64,000 bases of DNA from assembly GCF_007830125.1 (NCBI RefSeq), contig NZ_VLLG01000003.1, positions 1,877,115 to 1,941,114 on the forward strand, given 5' to 3'. The position numbers were made by a program, and so were the translations under genes. Source of the DNA: Chitinophaga japonensis. GTDB taxonomy: Bacteria > Bacteroidota > Bacteroidia > Chitinophagales > Chitinophagaceae. Below the pieces are notes generated by a model. It was not told where the DNA came from, made no database searches, and saw nothing but the letters and a program-made list of their open reading frames with translations. Positions 15,200 to 23,851 of the stretch are shown here, in pieces. The stretch's first letter is position 1. Every line of letters begins with the position of its first letter.

Positions 15200-16006
15200 T
15201 TATTGCGTAAACAGGTCTCCCTGCCGGTACTGCACCGCCGCCGTACCAATAGCATACACGGCCGTTTCCTGGAAACGGGAGGCCACCACGATCTCGATCC
15301 CGTTGGCATGTTCGTCAAATAAAGCCTGCACCAGGTCCGGGTGGTTGTTCTCGGCAGAAAGGTGCGAAAGCAGCAGATGGCTCATAAAAGGAGGACGGTA
15401 GGTCTTGAACAGCTCCAGCGCCTGGTGGTTGGACAAATGCCCCTTGCCGCCGCGGATGCGTTTTTTTAAATAGTAAGGATACCTGCCATTCTCCAGCAGT
15501 TGCTCGTCATAGTTGGCTTCCAGGAACGCCGCGTGGCACTGTTGAAAATGCTGGATCACATGCTCACAGGGCGCGCCGATGTCCGTAAAAATCCCGATGT
15601 TCACCTGGCCATTGCTTACAACAAAGCTGTGCGGCTCTGAAGCATCGTGGTGTTTGGGGAAAGCGGTTACGGTCAGGCTGCCTACCTGCACCGGCGCGTA
15701 GGCGCTGAAAGATACTACCTGCTCTGCCCGCAGGGAAAGCCCCCCGCTGCACAGGGTAGCATGGGTAATATATACCGGCAGCCGGTATTTTTTGGCGATG
15801 ATCGGAATGCCCCGGATATGGTCCGTATGCTCATGTGAAACGAAGATTGCCTTTACCTGCTGCATGGATAAGCCCAGCCGTCGCATACGCTTTTCCGTTT
15901 CCCTGCAGGAAATACCGGCGTCTACCAGCACAGCCTCCGTATCATTCCCTATATAGTAGCAGTTGCCGTTACTGCCGGAGTTCAGCGATGTGATGAATAA
16001 TGACAT
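15200..16006 (-). CDS. MBL-fold metallohydrolase (YycJ/WalJ-like)
   Basis: 268 residues of a single metallo-beta-lactamase fold. N-terminal SLNSGSNGNCYYIG, the metal motif SHEHTDH (near 58-64), then FTDIGAP and a late HLLLSHLSAENN match the WalJ/YycJ group, linked in other bacteria to DNA or nucleic-acid processing and cell-wall stress. It has no signal peptide and should be cytosolic, binding two metal ions. First chromosomal gene after tRNA-Lys. Substrate is unknown. Confidence 0.85.
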   Translation of the reverse strand: MSLFITSLNSGSNGNCYYIGNDTEAVLVDAGISCRETEKRMRRLGLSMQQVKAIFVSHEHTDHIRGIPIIAKKYRLPVYITHATLCSGGLSLRAEQVVSFSAYAPVQVGSLTVTAFPKHHDASEPHSFVVSNGQVNIGIFTDIGAPCEHVIQHFQQCHAAFLEANYDEQLLENGRYPYYLKKRIRGGKGHLSNHQALELFKTYRPPFMSHLLLSHLSAENNHPDLVQALFDEHANGIEIVVASRFQETAVYAIGTAAVQYRQGDLFTQ

Positions 16007-16271
16007 GATAAATGCAAAGAAACCGTTTTTTTATTTTTTCCGGGTATTATTCACCTGTTCTTTGAACGTATCCTCCGGTAGGGCCAGCAGCCGGGCTAAG
16101 CCGGCCGGCCCGTCTTCGCAGCCTTACGCCCGATCCGGCCTTTTTTATTCCGGATAATTTGAGTACATTCATTTGGCCCTATGTAACTGTAGAACTTATA
16201 TATGATATGTAGCCAGCACTTTGTTGTAATTCCCTTACGTAGTCTCCTTTTACTTATTAAAACTTATCACT

Positions 16272-17780
16272 ATGAGAAAAAATCCCCTTTTACCCCTCGC
16301 ATTACCCCTGTTAATGCTATTGGTTGTCAGCTCCTGTAAAAAAGACCTGCATGTGATCAACGGTTCCCTCAATACCTCGCAAGGCCCCCGGCAGGACCGC
16401 GGCTTTATCGTCATTGCACGGGAAGGCGCCAAGCTGGAAAGCATTTCAGCCAGCCTGTTCAAGCTGGGCGTGAAAGATTTCAGGCTGAAAGAAGCCATTA
16501 AGGAAATAGGATTGATCCACGTACAAACCCCCGACCCCAGCTTCCCCGAAAAAGCAAGAAAGATCGCAGACGTGCAGTCCGTGGTGGTAGACCTGGTCAT
16601 GAACTGGCGGCTGCCCACCGAGCATTACAAATCCCGGGAGTTTAACAAGGCGGCAGCGCCTGCCACGGCTCCTTACGCCAAGTCGCAGGCCAGCATCGGC
16701 ACCAACCCCCTGGCCTTCCTGCAATGGGGCCTGAGCTCCGTAAATGCGCCCGATGCCTGGCGTAAAGGCTACAAGGGCCGCGGCGCCAAAGTAGCGGTGC
16801 TGGATGGCGGCTTCCTGCTGAACGATTCCGAAATTGCCCCTAACATTATTCTCAGCCACAGCTTCATTGAAGGGGAAGATGTACAATACCAGGGCGCTGA
16901 AGGCTTCAGCCATGGCACGCATGTTGCCGGCACCATTGCCGCGCTGGACGACGATTTCGGCGTAGTGGGCGTAGCGCCGGAAGCCAAACTGATACTGGTG
17001 AAAGTCCTCACAGATGCCGGCTCCGGCCCCTGGAGCGGCATTATCGACGGGATCATGTACGCCGTTAACCACGACGCCAATGTGATCAACATGAGCCTGG
17101 GCGGAGAGCTGCCCCGCAGGACCTTTACAGACGATAACGGTACGCCCGACGATCCTTCCGATGATTACGTGGTGGAATACAACCGCGACATCAAAGACCT
17201 GGTGCTGGCGCTGAACAGGGCCACTGTGTACGCCAACCTGCGCGGCGTGACCGTAGTGGCGGCTGCCGGCAACGACGGCTATAACTATGACGAGGAAAAG
17301 AACTTCATTACCTATCCGGCCGCCTGCCTCGGCGTGCTGTCCATCGCTTCCAACGGTCCGCTGGGCTGGGGGATCAACCAGGACACCACCCTGTACGTGC
17401 CTTCCATCTTTACCAACTATGGCAAGTCATTCGTGCACTACGGCGCGCCCGGCGGCAATTACACGCTGCCGCCCAATTTCCAGGTGGTGAATGTAGGCGG
17501 TATCGTGCGCCCGGAATACGTATTCAACTTCGTGTTCAGCATTGGCGGCTATGAGGCCTCTACCGGGTCCTTCTACTATGTATGGTCTTCCGGCACCAGC
17601 ATGGCGGCGCCGCATGCCAGCGCAGTAGCTGCATTGCTGTACGGGAAATATCCCCGGCTGATGTCGCCGATACTGGTAGACCTGGTCCTGAAGAAAACCG
17701 CCGGCGATTACGGCGCGCCCGGCAAGGATGCCTATTTCGGCCGCGGGCAGGTGAATGCCGCGAAGGCGGTGAGCTATTAA
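16272..17780 (+). CDS. Subtilisin-like (S8) serine protease lipoprotein
   Basis: 502 residues with an SPII signal (VVSSC, Cys22), so anchored in the envelope. After a prodomain-like part (45-110) comes the S8 catalytic domain: Asp178 in VAVLDGG, His214 in HGTHVAGT, and Ser443 in SSGTSMAAPHA. A long insert with Asp-rich loops lies between His and Ser. It probably degrades proteins outside the cytoplasmic membrane. The stop codon is followed within 5 nt by the heptamer-repeat hairpin (17785-17927). Confidence 0.92.
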   Translation: MRKNPLLPLALPLLMLLVVSSCKKDLHVINGSLNTSQGPRQDRGFIVIAREGAKLESISASLFKLGVKDFRLKEAIKEIGLIHVQTPDPSFPEKARKIADVQSVVVDLVMNWRLPTEHYKSREFNKAAAPATAPYAKSQASIGTNPLAFLQWGLSSVNAPDAWRKGYKGRGAKVAVLDGGFLLNDSEIAPNIILSHSFIEGEDVQYQGAEGFSHGTHVAGTIAALDDDFGVVGVAPEAKLILVKVLTDAGSGPWSGIIDGIMYAVNHDANVINMSLGGELPRRTFTDDNGTPDDPSDDYVVEYNRDIKDLVLALNRATVYANLRGVTVVAAAGNDGYNYDEEKNFITYPAACLGVLSIASNGPLGWGINQDTTLYVPSIFTNYGKSFVHYGAPGGNYTLPPNFQVVNVGGIVRPEYVFNFVFSIGGYEASTGSFYYVWSSGTSMAAPHASAVAALLYGKYPRLMSPILVDLVLKKTAGDYGAPGKDAYFGRGQVNAAKAVSY

Positions 17781-17784
17781 GAGA

Positions 17785-17927
17785 ATGTAAAATGAAAAAT
17801 TTCAAATGTAAAATGTAAAAGTTGGTAGCCGTGTATAATTAAGGCAATCATGCTTCCTTGAAGCATCGTCTCCAACTTTTACATTTTACATTTATTATTT
17901 TACATTTATCATTTTCATTTTACTATT
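17785..17927. repeat. Heptamer-repeat hairpin, ATGTAAA type (site A)
   Basis: Units of ATGTAAA and variants run after the protease stop and face their reverse complement before the next start. The arms 17804-17825 and 17872-17893 pair perfectly over 22 bp around a 46-nt loop. The left arm is identical to 22 nt at 55750-55771 (site C). Confidence 0.8.
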
Positions 17928-19169
17928 ATGCAAGCATCTGAAAAAGGCCGCAGCAGAAGGCGCTTCCTGCATTCCCTGGCAGGCGTGGGCGCTGCCGGGA
18001 TGGCCGCTGGCCTCTTACCGGGATCCGTAATGGCGCATGCGCACCTCCTGGAGCCGGCAGACCCGGACAAGGGGCACGTGTTCCTCACAGCGCCTTACCT
18101 GCAGCAGCCGCAGCCGAACGCCATGACCGTCATGTGGATCACCAACCTGCCCGCCTACAGTTGGGTGGAGTTTGGAGAGACGGCCAGCCTGGGCCACAAA
18201 GCTCACAGCGTCACCGACGGGCTGGTGGATGCCTACAACCGCATCAACCGTATTACCCTGCAGGGCCTGAAGCCCGGCACCCGCTACTACTACCGTGCCT
18301 TTTCAAGGGAGATCACCGGCTTTGAGCCCTACAAGCTCACCTATGGCAACACCATTGAGAGCGATACCCTGAGCTTTACCACGCCGGAAGAACGCCCCGA
18401 AACGGTGAGCTGGCTGATCATGAATGATATACATGACCGCCCGCATTCCATTCCGCACCTCATGAAGCTGAACGGCAACGATCCCTACGACTTCGTATTT
18501 TTTAACGGGGATATGTTCGATTTCCAGACAGACGAGCAGCAAATCATTGATCACATGCTGGAGCCCTGCACTTCCGCGTTTGCGAAGGAAAAACCTTTCC
18601 TGTATGTGCGCGGCAACCATGAAACCCGCGGCAAATACCGGCGGGACCTGCACCATTATTTCCGCAACCCGGACAGCCGGCAGTATTTCAGCTTTACCTG
18701 GGGGCCGGTGCATTTCATTGTGCTGGACACCGGTGAAGACAAGCCGGATGATCATCCCGTGTATGCCGGTATCGTGGACTTTGACGCCTACCGGCAGGAA
18801 CAGTTGCACTGGCTGGAGCGGGAAGTGCAGACCCCTGCCTTCCGGGAAGCGCCCTTCCGCGTGGTCATGATGCATATTCCGGTGTTTTACTCCGGCGACT
18901 GGCATGGCACCATGCACTGCCGGCAGTTGTTTGCGCCGGTATTTGACAGGCATAATATAGACCTGTGCATTTCAGGGCACACGCACCGCTACGGGGTGCA
19001 CGAACCGGTACAAGGGCAGCACAGTTACCCGCTCATTATCGGCGGCGGCCCCAGGGAAGGCAAGCGCACCCTGATGAAGGTAAAGGCCAGCCGCAAACAC
19101 CTGCACCTGCAAATGCTGGACGATGCCGGCACGGAGGTAGGAAAATACCACCTGGCGGCCAAACGCTGA
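17928..19169 (+). CDS. Purple-acid-phosphatase-like metallophosphoesterase, Tat-exported
   Basis: 413 residues. A twin-arginine signal (SRRRFLHSLAG) directs it to the periplasm. A fibronectin-III-like N-terminal domain (about 45-140; TVMWITNLPAYSWVEFGE) precedes the calcineurin-like domain with NDIHD, FNGDMFD, RGNHETRG, HIPVFYSG and SGHTHRYG for the binuclear metal site. It probably hydrolyses phosphomonoesters outside the cell membrane. It stands alone between a repeat hairpin and the convergent DsbA-like gene. Confidence 0.88.
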   Translation: MQASEKGRSRRRFLHSLAGVGAAGMAAGLLPGSVMAHAHLLEPADPDKGHVFLTAPYLQQPQPNAMTVMWITNLPAYSWVEFGETASLGHKAHSVTDGLVDAYNRINRITLQGLKPGTRYYYRAFSREITGFEPYKLTYGNTIESDTLSFTTPEERPETVSWLIMNDIHDRPHSIPHLMKLNGNDPYDFVFFNGDMFDFQTDEQQIIDHMLEPCTSAFAKEKPFLYVRGNHETRGKYRRDLHHYFRNPDSRQYFSFTWGPVHFIVLDTGEDKPDDHPVYAGIVDFDAYRQEQLHWLEREVQTPAFREAPFRVVMMHIPVFYSGDWHGTMHCRQLFAPVFDRHNIDLCISGHTHRYGVHEPVQGQHSYPLIIGGGPREGKRTLMKVKASRKHLHLQMLDDAGTEVGKYHLAAKR

Positions 19170-19181
19170 TGCTGCCATACA

Positions 19182-19883
19182 TCACAATTGCGCCAGCAGT
19201 TGCGCCAGCGCTTCATAAGGGCGGTAGCCGGTCATCATCACACTTTTTTTACCGGCGCTGTGTATGACCAGCGTGGGGAAACGGGTAATGTTGCGGTAGC
19301 TCACTTCCTGCAGGTCCTGCCGGAAAAGGGCCAGCGCGGCGTCCTGCTGCAGGTCCGCTTCAAAGCGCTGCAGGTCCAGGGTGCCGGGATGCGCCGTTTC
19401 CAGGTCGGCGGCGGCTTCCAGCAGCACCGCTTTTTTGGCAATATTCCTGCCTGCCGCCATTACCGCGTTCCGGGCGTAATAAAGATACAGGTGCTCGGCA
19501 CGTGCAGATTGCAGCCCGGCGCATTTCACCGCCAGGCAGGCCGGGTAGGAGGAGGCCGGCGGGTCCAGGAACCAGATACGGTCGTTCAAAGGCTGGCCGG
19601 ATACCTGCCGCGCCTGCATCCATAAAGGCCCCATCTGCAGGGGCTTGCTCACCGCATTCATGGTGTCGTGATATGCTTTCCAGTCGGCCAGCAGGCCGCC
19701 CATGCAATAGCGCCAGGAAATACGGCCTTCATATTCCCGCAGCAATTGTTGCCAGGCGGGCTCAAATGCCCAGCTCCAGCAGCAAAGCGGGTCAGTGTAG
19801 TAAACAACTTCCAACTGGCCCGTTTGCTGTTGGGCATGGGAGTGGCCGGTAGCGGCCTGGTGCTTTTCAGTGGTTGCCTGCAT
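19182..19883 (-). CDS. DsbA-family protein (FrnE-like)
   Basis: 233 residues from the ATG at 19883, which lies 1 nt after the catalase stop. The frame to 19931 overlaps the catalase and is less likely. Thioredoxin-fold start LEVVYYTDPLCCWSWAFEP, helical insert with GGLLADWKAYHD, and a late cis-Pro segment ITRFPTLVI. The active-site motif reads CCWS, so the second Cys of CxxC is Ser, which points to a reductase or isomerase role or to glutathione-linked chemistry. No signal peptide. Coupled to the catalase gene, suggesting an oxidative-stress function. Confidence 0.82.
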   Translation of the reverse strand: MQATTEKHQAATGHSHAQQQTGQLEVVYYTDPLCCWSWAFEPAWQQLLREYEGRISWRYCMGGLLADWKAYHDTMNAVSKPLQMGPLWMQARQVSGQPLNDRIWFLDPPASSYPACLAVKCAGLQSARAEHLYLYYARNAVMAAGRNIAKKAVLLEAAADLETAHPGTLDLQRFEADLQQDAALALFRQDLQEVSYRNITRFPTLVIHSAGKKSVMMTGYRPYEALAQLLAQL

Positions 19884-19884
19884 A

Positions 19885-20838
19885 TTACTTGTTATGTTCA
19901 GGGGTGGACATGCTCCAGTGCTGTTCGCCATCGGTAGAAGCCTTTTTTATTTCACCGCAGCGGATATCGCTGAGCTGCCGGTCCATTTTCCTTACATCCT
20001 GCTGTGTCCTGTCGGTGCCCTGTGGCTGTTGGTCCAGCAGGCCGTTGGTTTCCAGCACGTGCTTGATGGGGTCCTCGATGTACTGCCAGGTTTCTCCCAG
20101 GTCCGGGCTTTGCCCTTCATTCCAGGGGCCGCGCACGTTGGAGCCGTTGGACATGTTAAAGTACAGGTTGCTGTAGCGCGGATCGCTTTGCAGTACGCCC
20201 GGCGGGAAATTGGGCTCAATGGTGGCAAGCGCGGCCTGGAACATCTGGAAATGCGCTACTTCGCGGGTCATCAGGAAGTTCAGCGTTTCCTTTACATTCG
20301 GGTCATCCGTAAACTGTAACAGGTACTCGTACGTGATCTTGGCCCTGGACTCTGCCGCAATATCCGAGCGGAGGTCTACCGTAAGATCGCCGTTGCAGTC
20401 GCCGTTAATGTAGGAAGCCGTCCAGGGAGCGCCCTGGCTGTTCATCAGGGCCGGGCCGCCGCCGGTGGAGGTCAGGAACTGCGGCGCAATGATGGCTTTA
20501 TGAATGAACTCTTCCTTCGCGGTTTTGCCATTGAGTAACTGCATGATCTCCGAATTGTCGGCCGCTTTTTTTAGATCGCCGTTAACGCCCTGCAGCAGCA
20601 TCTGGATGGTAGCGCCTACAATTTCCAGGTGACTGAACTCTTCCGTGGCAATATCCATCAGCACATCGTATTTGTCGGGGTAGGGGTGGCGGGCGGCAAA
20701 GGCCTGTACAAAATAACGCATGGCGGCCGCCAGCTCCCCGTTGGCGCCACCGAACTGTTCCAGCAGCAGGGTGGCGAAGGCCGGATCCGGCTTGGACACC
20801 CTGGCATTGAACTGTAATTCCTTTACATGGTAAAACAT
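19885..20838 (-). CDS. Manganese catalase
   Basis: 317 residues, cytosolic four-helix bundle. Metal ligands appear in NGELAAAMRYFVQAF, ATEEFSHLEIVGA (EExxH), AAESRAKITYEYLLQ and REVAHFQMFQAAL (ExxH). It converts hydrogen peroxide to water and oxygen with a di-manganese centre. The C-terminal 60 residues are polar (DQQPQGTDRTQQDVRK). It forms a two-gene unit with the DsbA-like protein. Confidence 0.93.
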   Translation of the reverse strand: MFYHVKELQFNARVSKPDPAFATLLLEQFGGANGELAAAMRYFVQAFAARHPYPDKYDVLMDIATEEFSHLEIVGATIQMLLQGVNGDLKKAADNSEIMQLLNGKTAKEEFIHKAIIAPQFLTSTGGGPALMNSQGAPWTASYINGDCNGDLTVDLRSDIAAESRAKITYEYLLQFTDDPNVKETLNFLMTREVAHFQMFQAALATIEPNFPPGVLQSDPRYSNLYFNMSNGSNVRGPWNEGQSPDLGETWQYIEDPIKHVLETNGLLDQQPQGTDRTQQDVRKMDRQLSDIRCGEIKKASTDGEQHWSMSTPEHNK

Positions 20839-21052
20839 AATAAAATGGTTTTTTGAATGAACAAATGAGTAAAGCGAGGATCATCTGCGGTGAATCAAAA
20901 AGCAGTCCATATACCAGTGCAGGGAGAGTGGGTAAGGGCGGGCCGGGGAACGTTGTAGCGTAATTTCTACTACTGCAGCCACAGTGTTGTCCGGCCCAGG
21001 CAGCCAGCGGCAGTGGCACTGTTTTTAGGGTACCGTATCATGATCCTTACAC

Positions 21053-21421
21053 ATGCAGGCCATTTACCCGATAGCATTATTATTATGGGCGCAGGGAGTG
21101 TACTACCTGCTCACCGGCCTCTGGCCCTTTTTGCATTACGCCAGCTTTGAAAAGGTCACCGGCCCCAAAACGGATGTATGGCTGGTAAAAACAACGGGCG
21201 CTTTGATCATGGTGATCGGCCTGCAACTGCTGGGTGTGGCGCTGTGGCAGGAAACGGTGCAGGCGTCCACGGTGCTTGCCGGCGCCGGTGCTGCGCTGGC
21301 GCTGTTGCTGGTGGATGTGGTATACGTGGCTAAAAAGGTGATCCGCCCGGTTTACCTGGCAGATGCAGCGGCAGAGCTGGTGCTGCTGGGCCTGTGGATG
21401 TTGTACCTGTACCAGTGGTAA
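21053..21421 (+). CDS. Small integral membrane protein
   Basis: 122 residues with four predicted membrane helices (IYPIALLLWAQGVYYLLTGLW, TTGALIMVIGLQLLGVAL, VLAGAGAALALLLVDVVYV, LVLLGLWMLYLYQW; shown only as helix positions near 5-24, 44-62, 73-92, 107-121). No family recognised. The SRPBCC gene starts 28 nt downstream, so they may share a transcript. Confidence 0.72.
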   Translation: MQAIYPIALLLWAQGVYYLLTGLWPFLHYASFEKVTGPKTDVWLVKTTGALIMVIGLQLLGVALWQETVQASTVLAGAGAALALLLVDVVYVAKKVIRPVYLADAAAELVLLGLWMLYLYQW

Positions 21422-21449
21422 CGGATATTTGAATACCTTTGCACACATC

Positions 21450-21827
21450 ATGAAAGACTTCAAGCAGCATTTTACCGTACCGGCCCCGCCGGAAGATGTA
21501 TACCGGGCGCTAACCCATCCCCTTACCATCCAGCTATGGAGCGGGGAGCCGGCGGAGATGTCTACGGAGCCAGGCTCGGAATTTTCCCTCTGGGAAGGCA
21601 GCATTGCCGGCAGGAACCTGGAGTTCGAGGAGGGCCGGAAGATCGTACAGGAATGGTATTTCGGCGAACAGGAAGCGCCCTCCATTGTTACCATCATCCT
21701 GCATCCGTCAAAAAAAGGCACGGACGCGGAGCTGAAGCATACCAACATTCCCGACGAGGCCTACCGCGATATTGTAACAGGCTGGCAGGAGGCCTATTTC
21801 GGCGCTTTGATAGACTTTTACCTGTAA
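21450..21827 (+). CDS. SRPBCC/AHSA1-domain protein
   Basis: 125 residues from the ATG at 21450. The frame opens earlier (21363), but that part overlaps the membrane protein and is Cys/Trp-rich shadow. The START-like fold begins FTVPAPPEDVYRALTHPLTIQLWSG (hydrophobic ligand pocket) and ends with the usual long helix (IVTGWQEAYFGALIDFYL region). Members bind small hydrophobic ligands or assist Hsp90. The ligand is unknown. Confidence 0.8.
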   Translation: MKDFKQHFTVPAPPEDVYRALTHPLTIQLWSGEPAEMSTEPGSEFSLWEGSIAGRNLEFEEGRKIVQEWYFGEQEAPSIVTIILHPSKKGTDAELKHTNIPDEAYRDIVTGWQEAYFGALIDFYL

Positions 21828-21843
21828 TGACATTTCAATAAAC

Positions 21844-21887
21844 AAAGAAGAGACCGTGGAGGCATCCGCGGTCTCTTCTTTTATTTT
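21844..21887. terminator. Bidirectional terminator between convergent genes
   Basis: The perfect 13-bp stem AAAGAAGAGACCG/CGGTCTCTTCTTT with a 12-nt loop is followed by TATTTTAAG on the plus strand and by GTTTATTG on the minus strand. It lies between the stop codons at 21827 and 21895, so it can serve both genes. Confidence 0.8.
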
Positions 21888-21894
21888 AAGGGGT

Positions 21895-23736
21895 TCAGTT
21901 CCCTAGCTTCAGCAGCTTGATGGTTTGTTGGCTGCGGCCCTGTATCACTACCAGGTAATAGATACCGTTGGGGTACCGGCTGCCCAGGGTAATGGTGCTG
22001 TTAGGCGCTACATTGTGCCGGGTTTCCACGATCCGCCCGTTGTTGTCCGCCACCTGTATGCGCAGCGGCTGCTCCGTGCTGCTTTGCAGCAGCAGCGTAA
22101 AGTGGTCTGCGCTGGGGTTGGGCCTTACGCTGACGCTTACACTTGATTTTTCCGTTTTCCTGGACAGGTCGGGAGCCTGTACCAGCGCCGGCAGGTCGGG
22201 TGGCAGGCATACCCGCTTGCGGCGGGAGGGCCGGCTTTCATTGTGAAAATCGTCCAGGGCCGTTACCCGGTAATAGTAGGTGCTGCCGGGGCTCAGCGCG
22301 GTATCTGTAAATGTCGCCTGGTCCATACCGGTAATAGCCAGTATGTTCTCCGCCAGCTCCGTGTCCATATGCCGGTGGGTAGAACGGTAGATCACGAACT
22401 GTCGCGCTTTCTGCAGCGCGTTGGCGGCAGGGTGCCTTTTCCATTGCAGCACCACGGAATCATTCCCGTAGGAGCGGGTTTTAAGCCGGTAAGGCGCGGG
22501 TGGCGGGATGCTGTCGCGCCAGGGCATGGCCGGCAGCAGTGCCGGGTGCTGGTAAAAGAACAGGCGCAGCGAATCCCGGAAGCCCAGCTTGTTGGGATGG
22601 CGCAGGCTGCCGGTATTGTAAACGGATTGCCCGTATACATGCGGGTAGGCCGGGTCCCGGTTCATCCGCACCTGGTTGGGTATCTGCGAAGGGTTGGCCC
22701 AGTTGGCGCCCTGCGCCGGCTCATTCACTTTATAGCCGGCCATACCGATGTAGATGTGCCGGCCGCTGGCCTGGTTGTTCCACCAGGGAATGAGCACGCC
22801 GTAATTGGCGCCCGGCTGCCCGATGTACCAGTACACCTGCGGCATGATGTAATCCACCCAGCCTTCCTGCAGCCAGCGCCGCGTGTCTGCATACAGGGTA
22901 GTATAATGCTCCAGGCCGGCGGTAGGGGAGCCGATGTCCGGGTTGCTGCTGTTGCGGTAAATGCCGGAAGGGGATACGCCGAATTTCACCCAGGGTTTCA
23001 TGCTTTTTACGCTGTCGTATACCCTTTTGATCAGCAGGTTCACATTATCCCGCCGCCAGTCTGCCCGGTTGCTGAAGCCGCGCGGGTCTGCCGCAAAGGA
23101 AGAGTCGTCGTTAAAAGGCGTGGTGCCGGCCGGTGCGGAGGGCGGGTAGAAATAATCGTCAAAGTGGATGCCGTTCACGTCATAACGTTGAAGAATATCC
23201 GTTATTACGCTGCTAATGTAGTCGCGCACCGCCGGCAGGCCGGGGTCCAGCACTCGCAGGTTGCCCTGGCTCAGCAGCCATTCCGGGTGCTGTTTGGCTA
23301 CATGGCTGGCGGCAAAGCCGGGCAGGTTATTGGCATTGGCCACGGCCCGGTAAGGGTTGATCCAGGCATGGAACTCAATGCCCCTTTTATGGCATTCCGC
23401 TATCATGAACTGCATAGGGTCCCAGGCGGGGCTGGGCGCATTGCCCTGGGTGCCGGTAAGGTCTGCCGACCAGGGATCGATGGCGCTGGGATACATGGCG
23501 TCGCACTGGCTGCGCACCTGTATGAACAGCGCATTCAGGCCGGTAGCCTTGTGGTGGTCCACGATGTTGATAAAGGCGGCCCGCTGCTGTTCGGGCGTTT
23601 GCGTGCGGTTAGGCCAGTCTATGTTCGCATAGGTGGCGATCCAGGCGCCGCGCAGCTCGCGCTTGGGAGCCTGCTGAGCCTTTACGGTAGTACATAGGAA
23701 GAGCCATAACAGAATACAAGGTAAACGTTTGATCAT
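21895..23736 (-). CDS. GHL10-type glycoside hydrolase with FN3 and T9SS sorting domains
   Basis: 613 residues. A signal peptide (1-20) precedes a GHL10/DUF187 (beta/alpha)8 barrel from about residue 27 to 340, with RGAWIATYANIDWP, NALFIQVRSQCDAMYPS, EFHAWINPYR and IHFDDYFYPP. A fibronectin-III domain (about 425-515) and a C-terminal type IX secretion sorting domain (about 535-613; VRPNPSADHFTLLL, NGIYYLVV) follow. It should be exported across the outer membrane by T9SS and cleave an extracellular or cell-wall polysaccharide. Confidence 0.88.
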   Translation of the reverse strand: MIKRLPCILLWLFLCTTVKAQQAPKRELRGAWIATYANIDWPNRTQTPEQQRAAFINIVDHHKATGLNALFIQVRSQCDAMYPSAIDPWSADLTGTQGNAPSPAWDPMQFMIAECHKRGIEFHAWINPYRAVANANNLPGFAASHVAKQHPEWLLSQGNLRVLDPGLPAVRDYISSVITDILQRYDVNGIHFDDYFYPPSAPAGTTPFNDDSSFAADPRGFSNRADWRRDNVNLLIKRVYDSVKSMKPWVKFGVSPSGIYRNSSNPDIGSPTAGLEHYTTLYADTRRWLQEGWVDYIMPQVYWYIGQPGANYGVLIPWWNNQASGRHIYIGMAGYKVNEPAQGANWANPSQIPNQVRMNRDPAYPHVYGQSVYNTGSLRHPNKLGFRDSLRLFFYQHPALLPAMPWRDSIPPPAPYRLKTRSYGNDSVVLQWKRHPAANALQKARQFVIYRSTHRHMDTELAENILAITGMDQATFTDTALSPGSTYYYRVTALDDFHNESRPSRRKRVCLPPDLPALVQAPDLSRKTEKSSVSVSVRPNPSADHFTLLLQSSTEQPLRIQVADNNGRIVETRHNVAPNSTITLGSRYPNGIYYLVVIQGRSQQTIKLLKLGN

Positions 23737-23851
23737 AGGGGATGCATTTTGATGTTACAGTAAAGGGGTACTTTCGTTTATCCCTGATAAGTTACTGTTT
23801 TTTTTATTATGTTGCGGCAAACTTTAATCAAACACCCATTGTACCCGTACC

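Noticed and set aside
22243..23697. 484-codon frame opposite the GHL10 hydrolase
   Set aside because: Antisense shadow. The hydrolase on the other strand has clear domains and a signal peptide.
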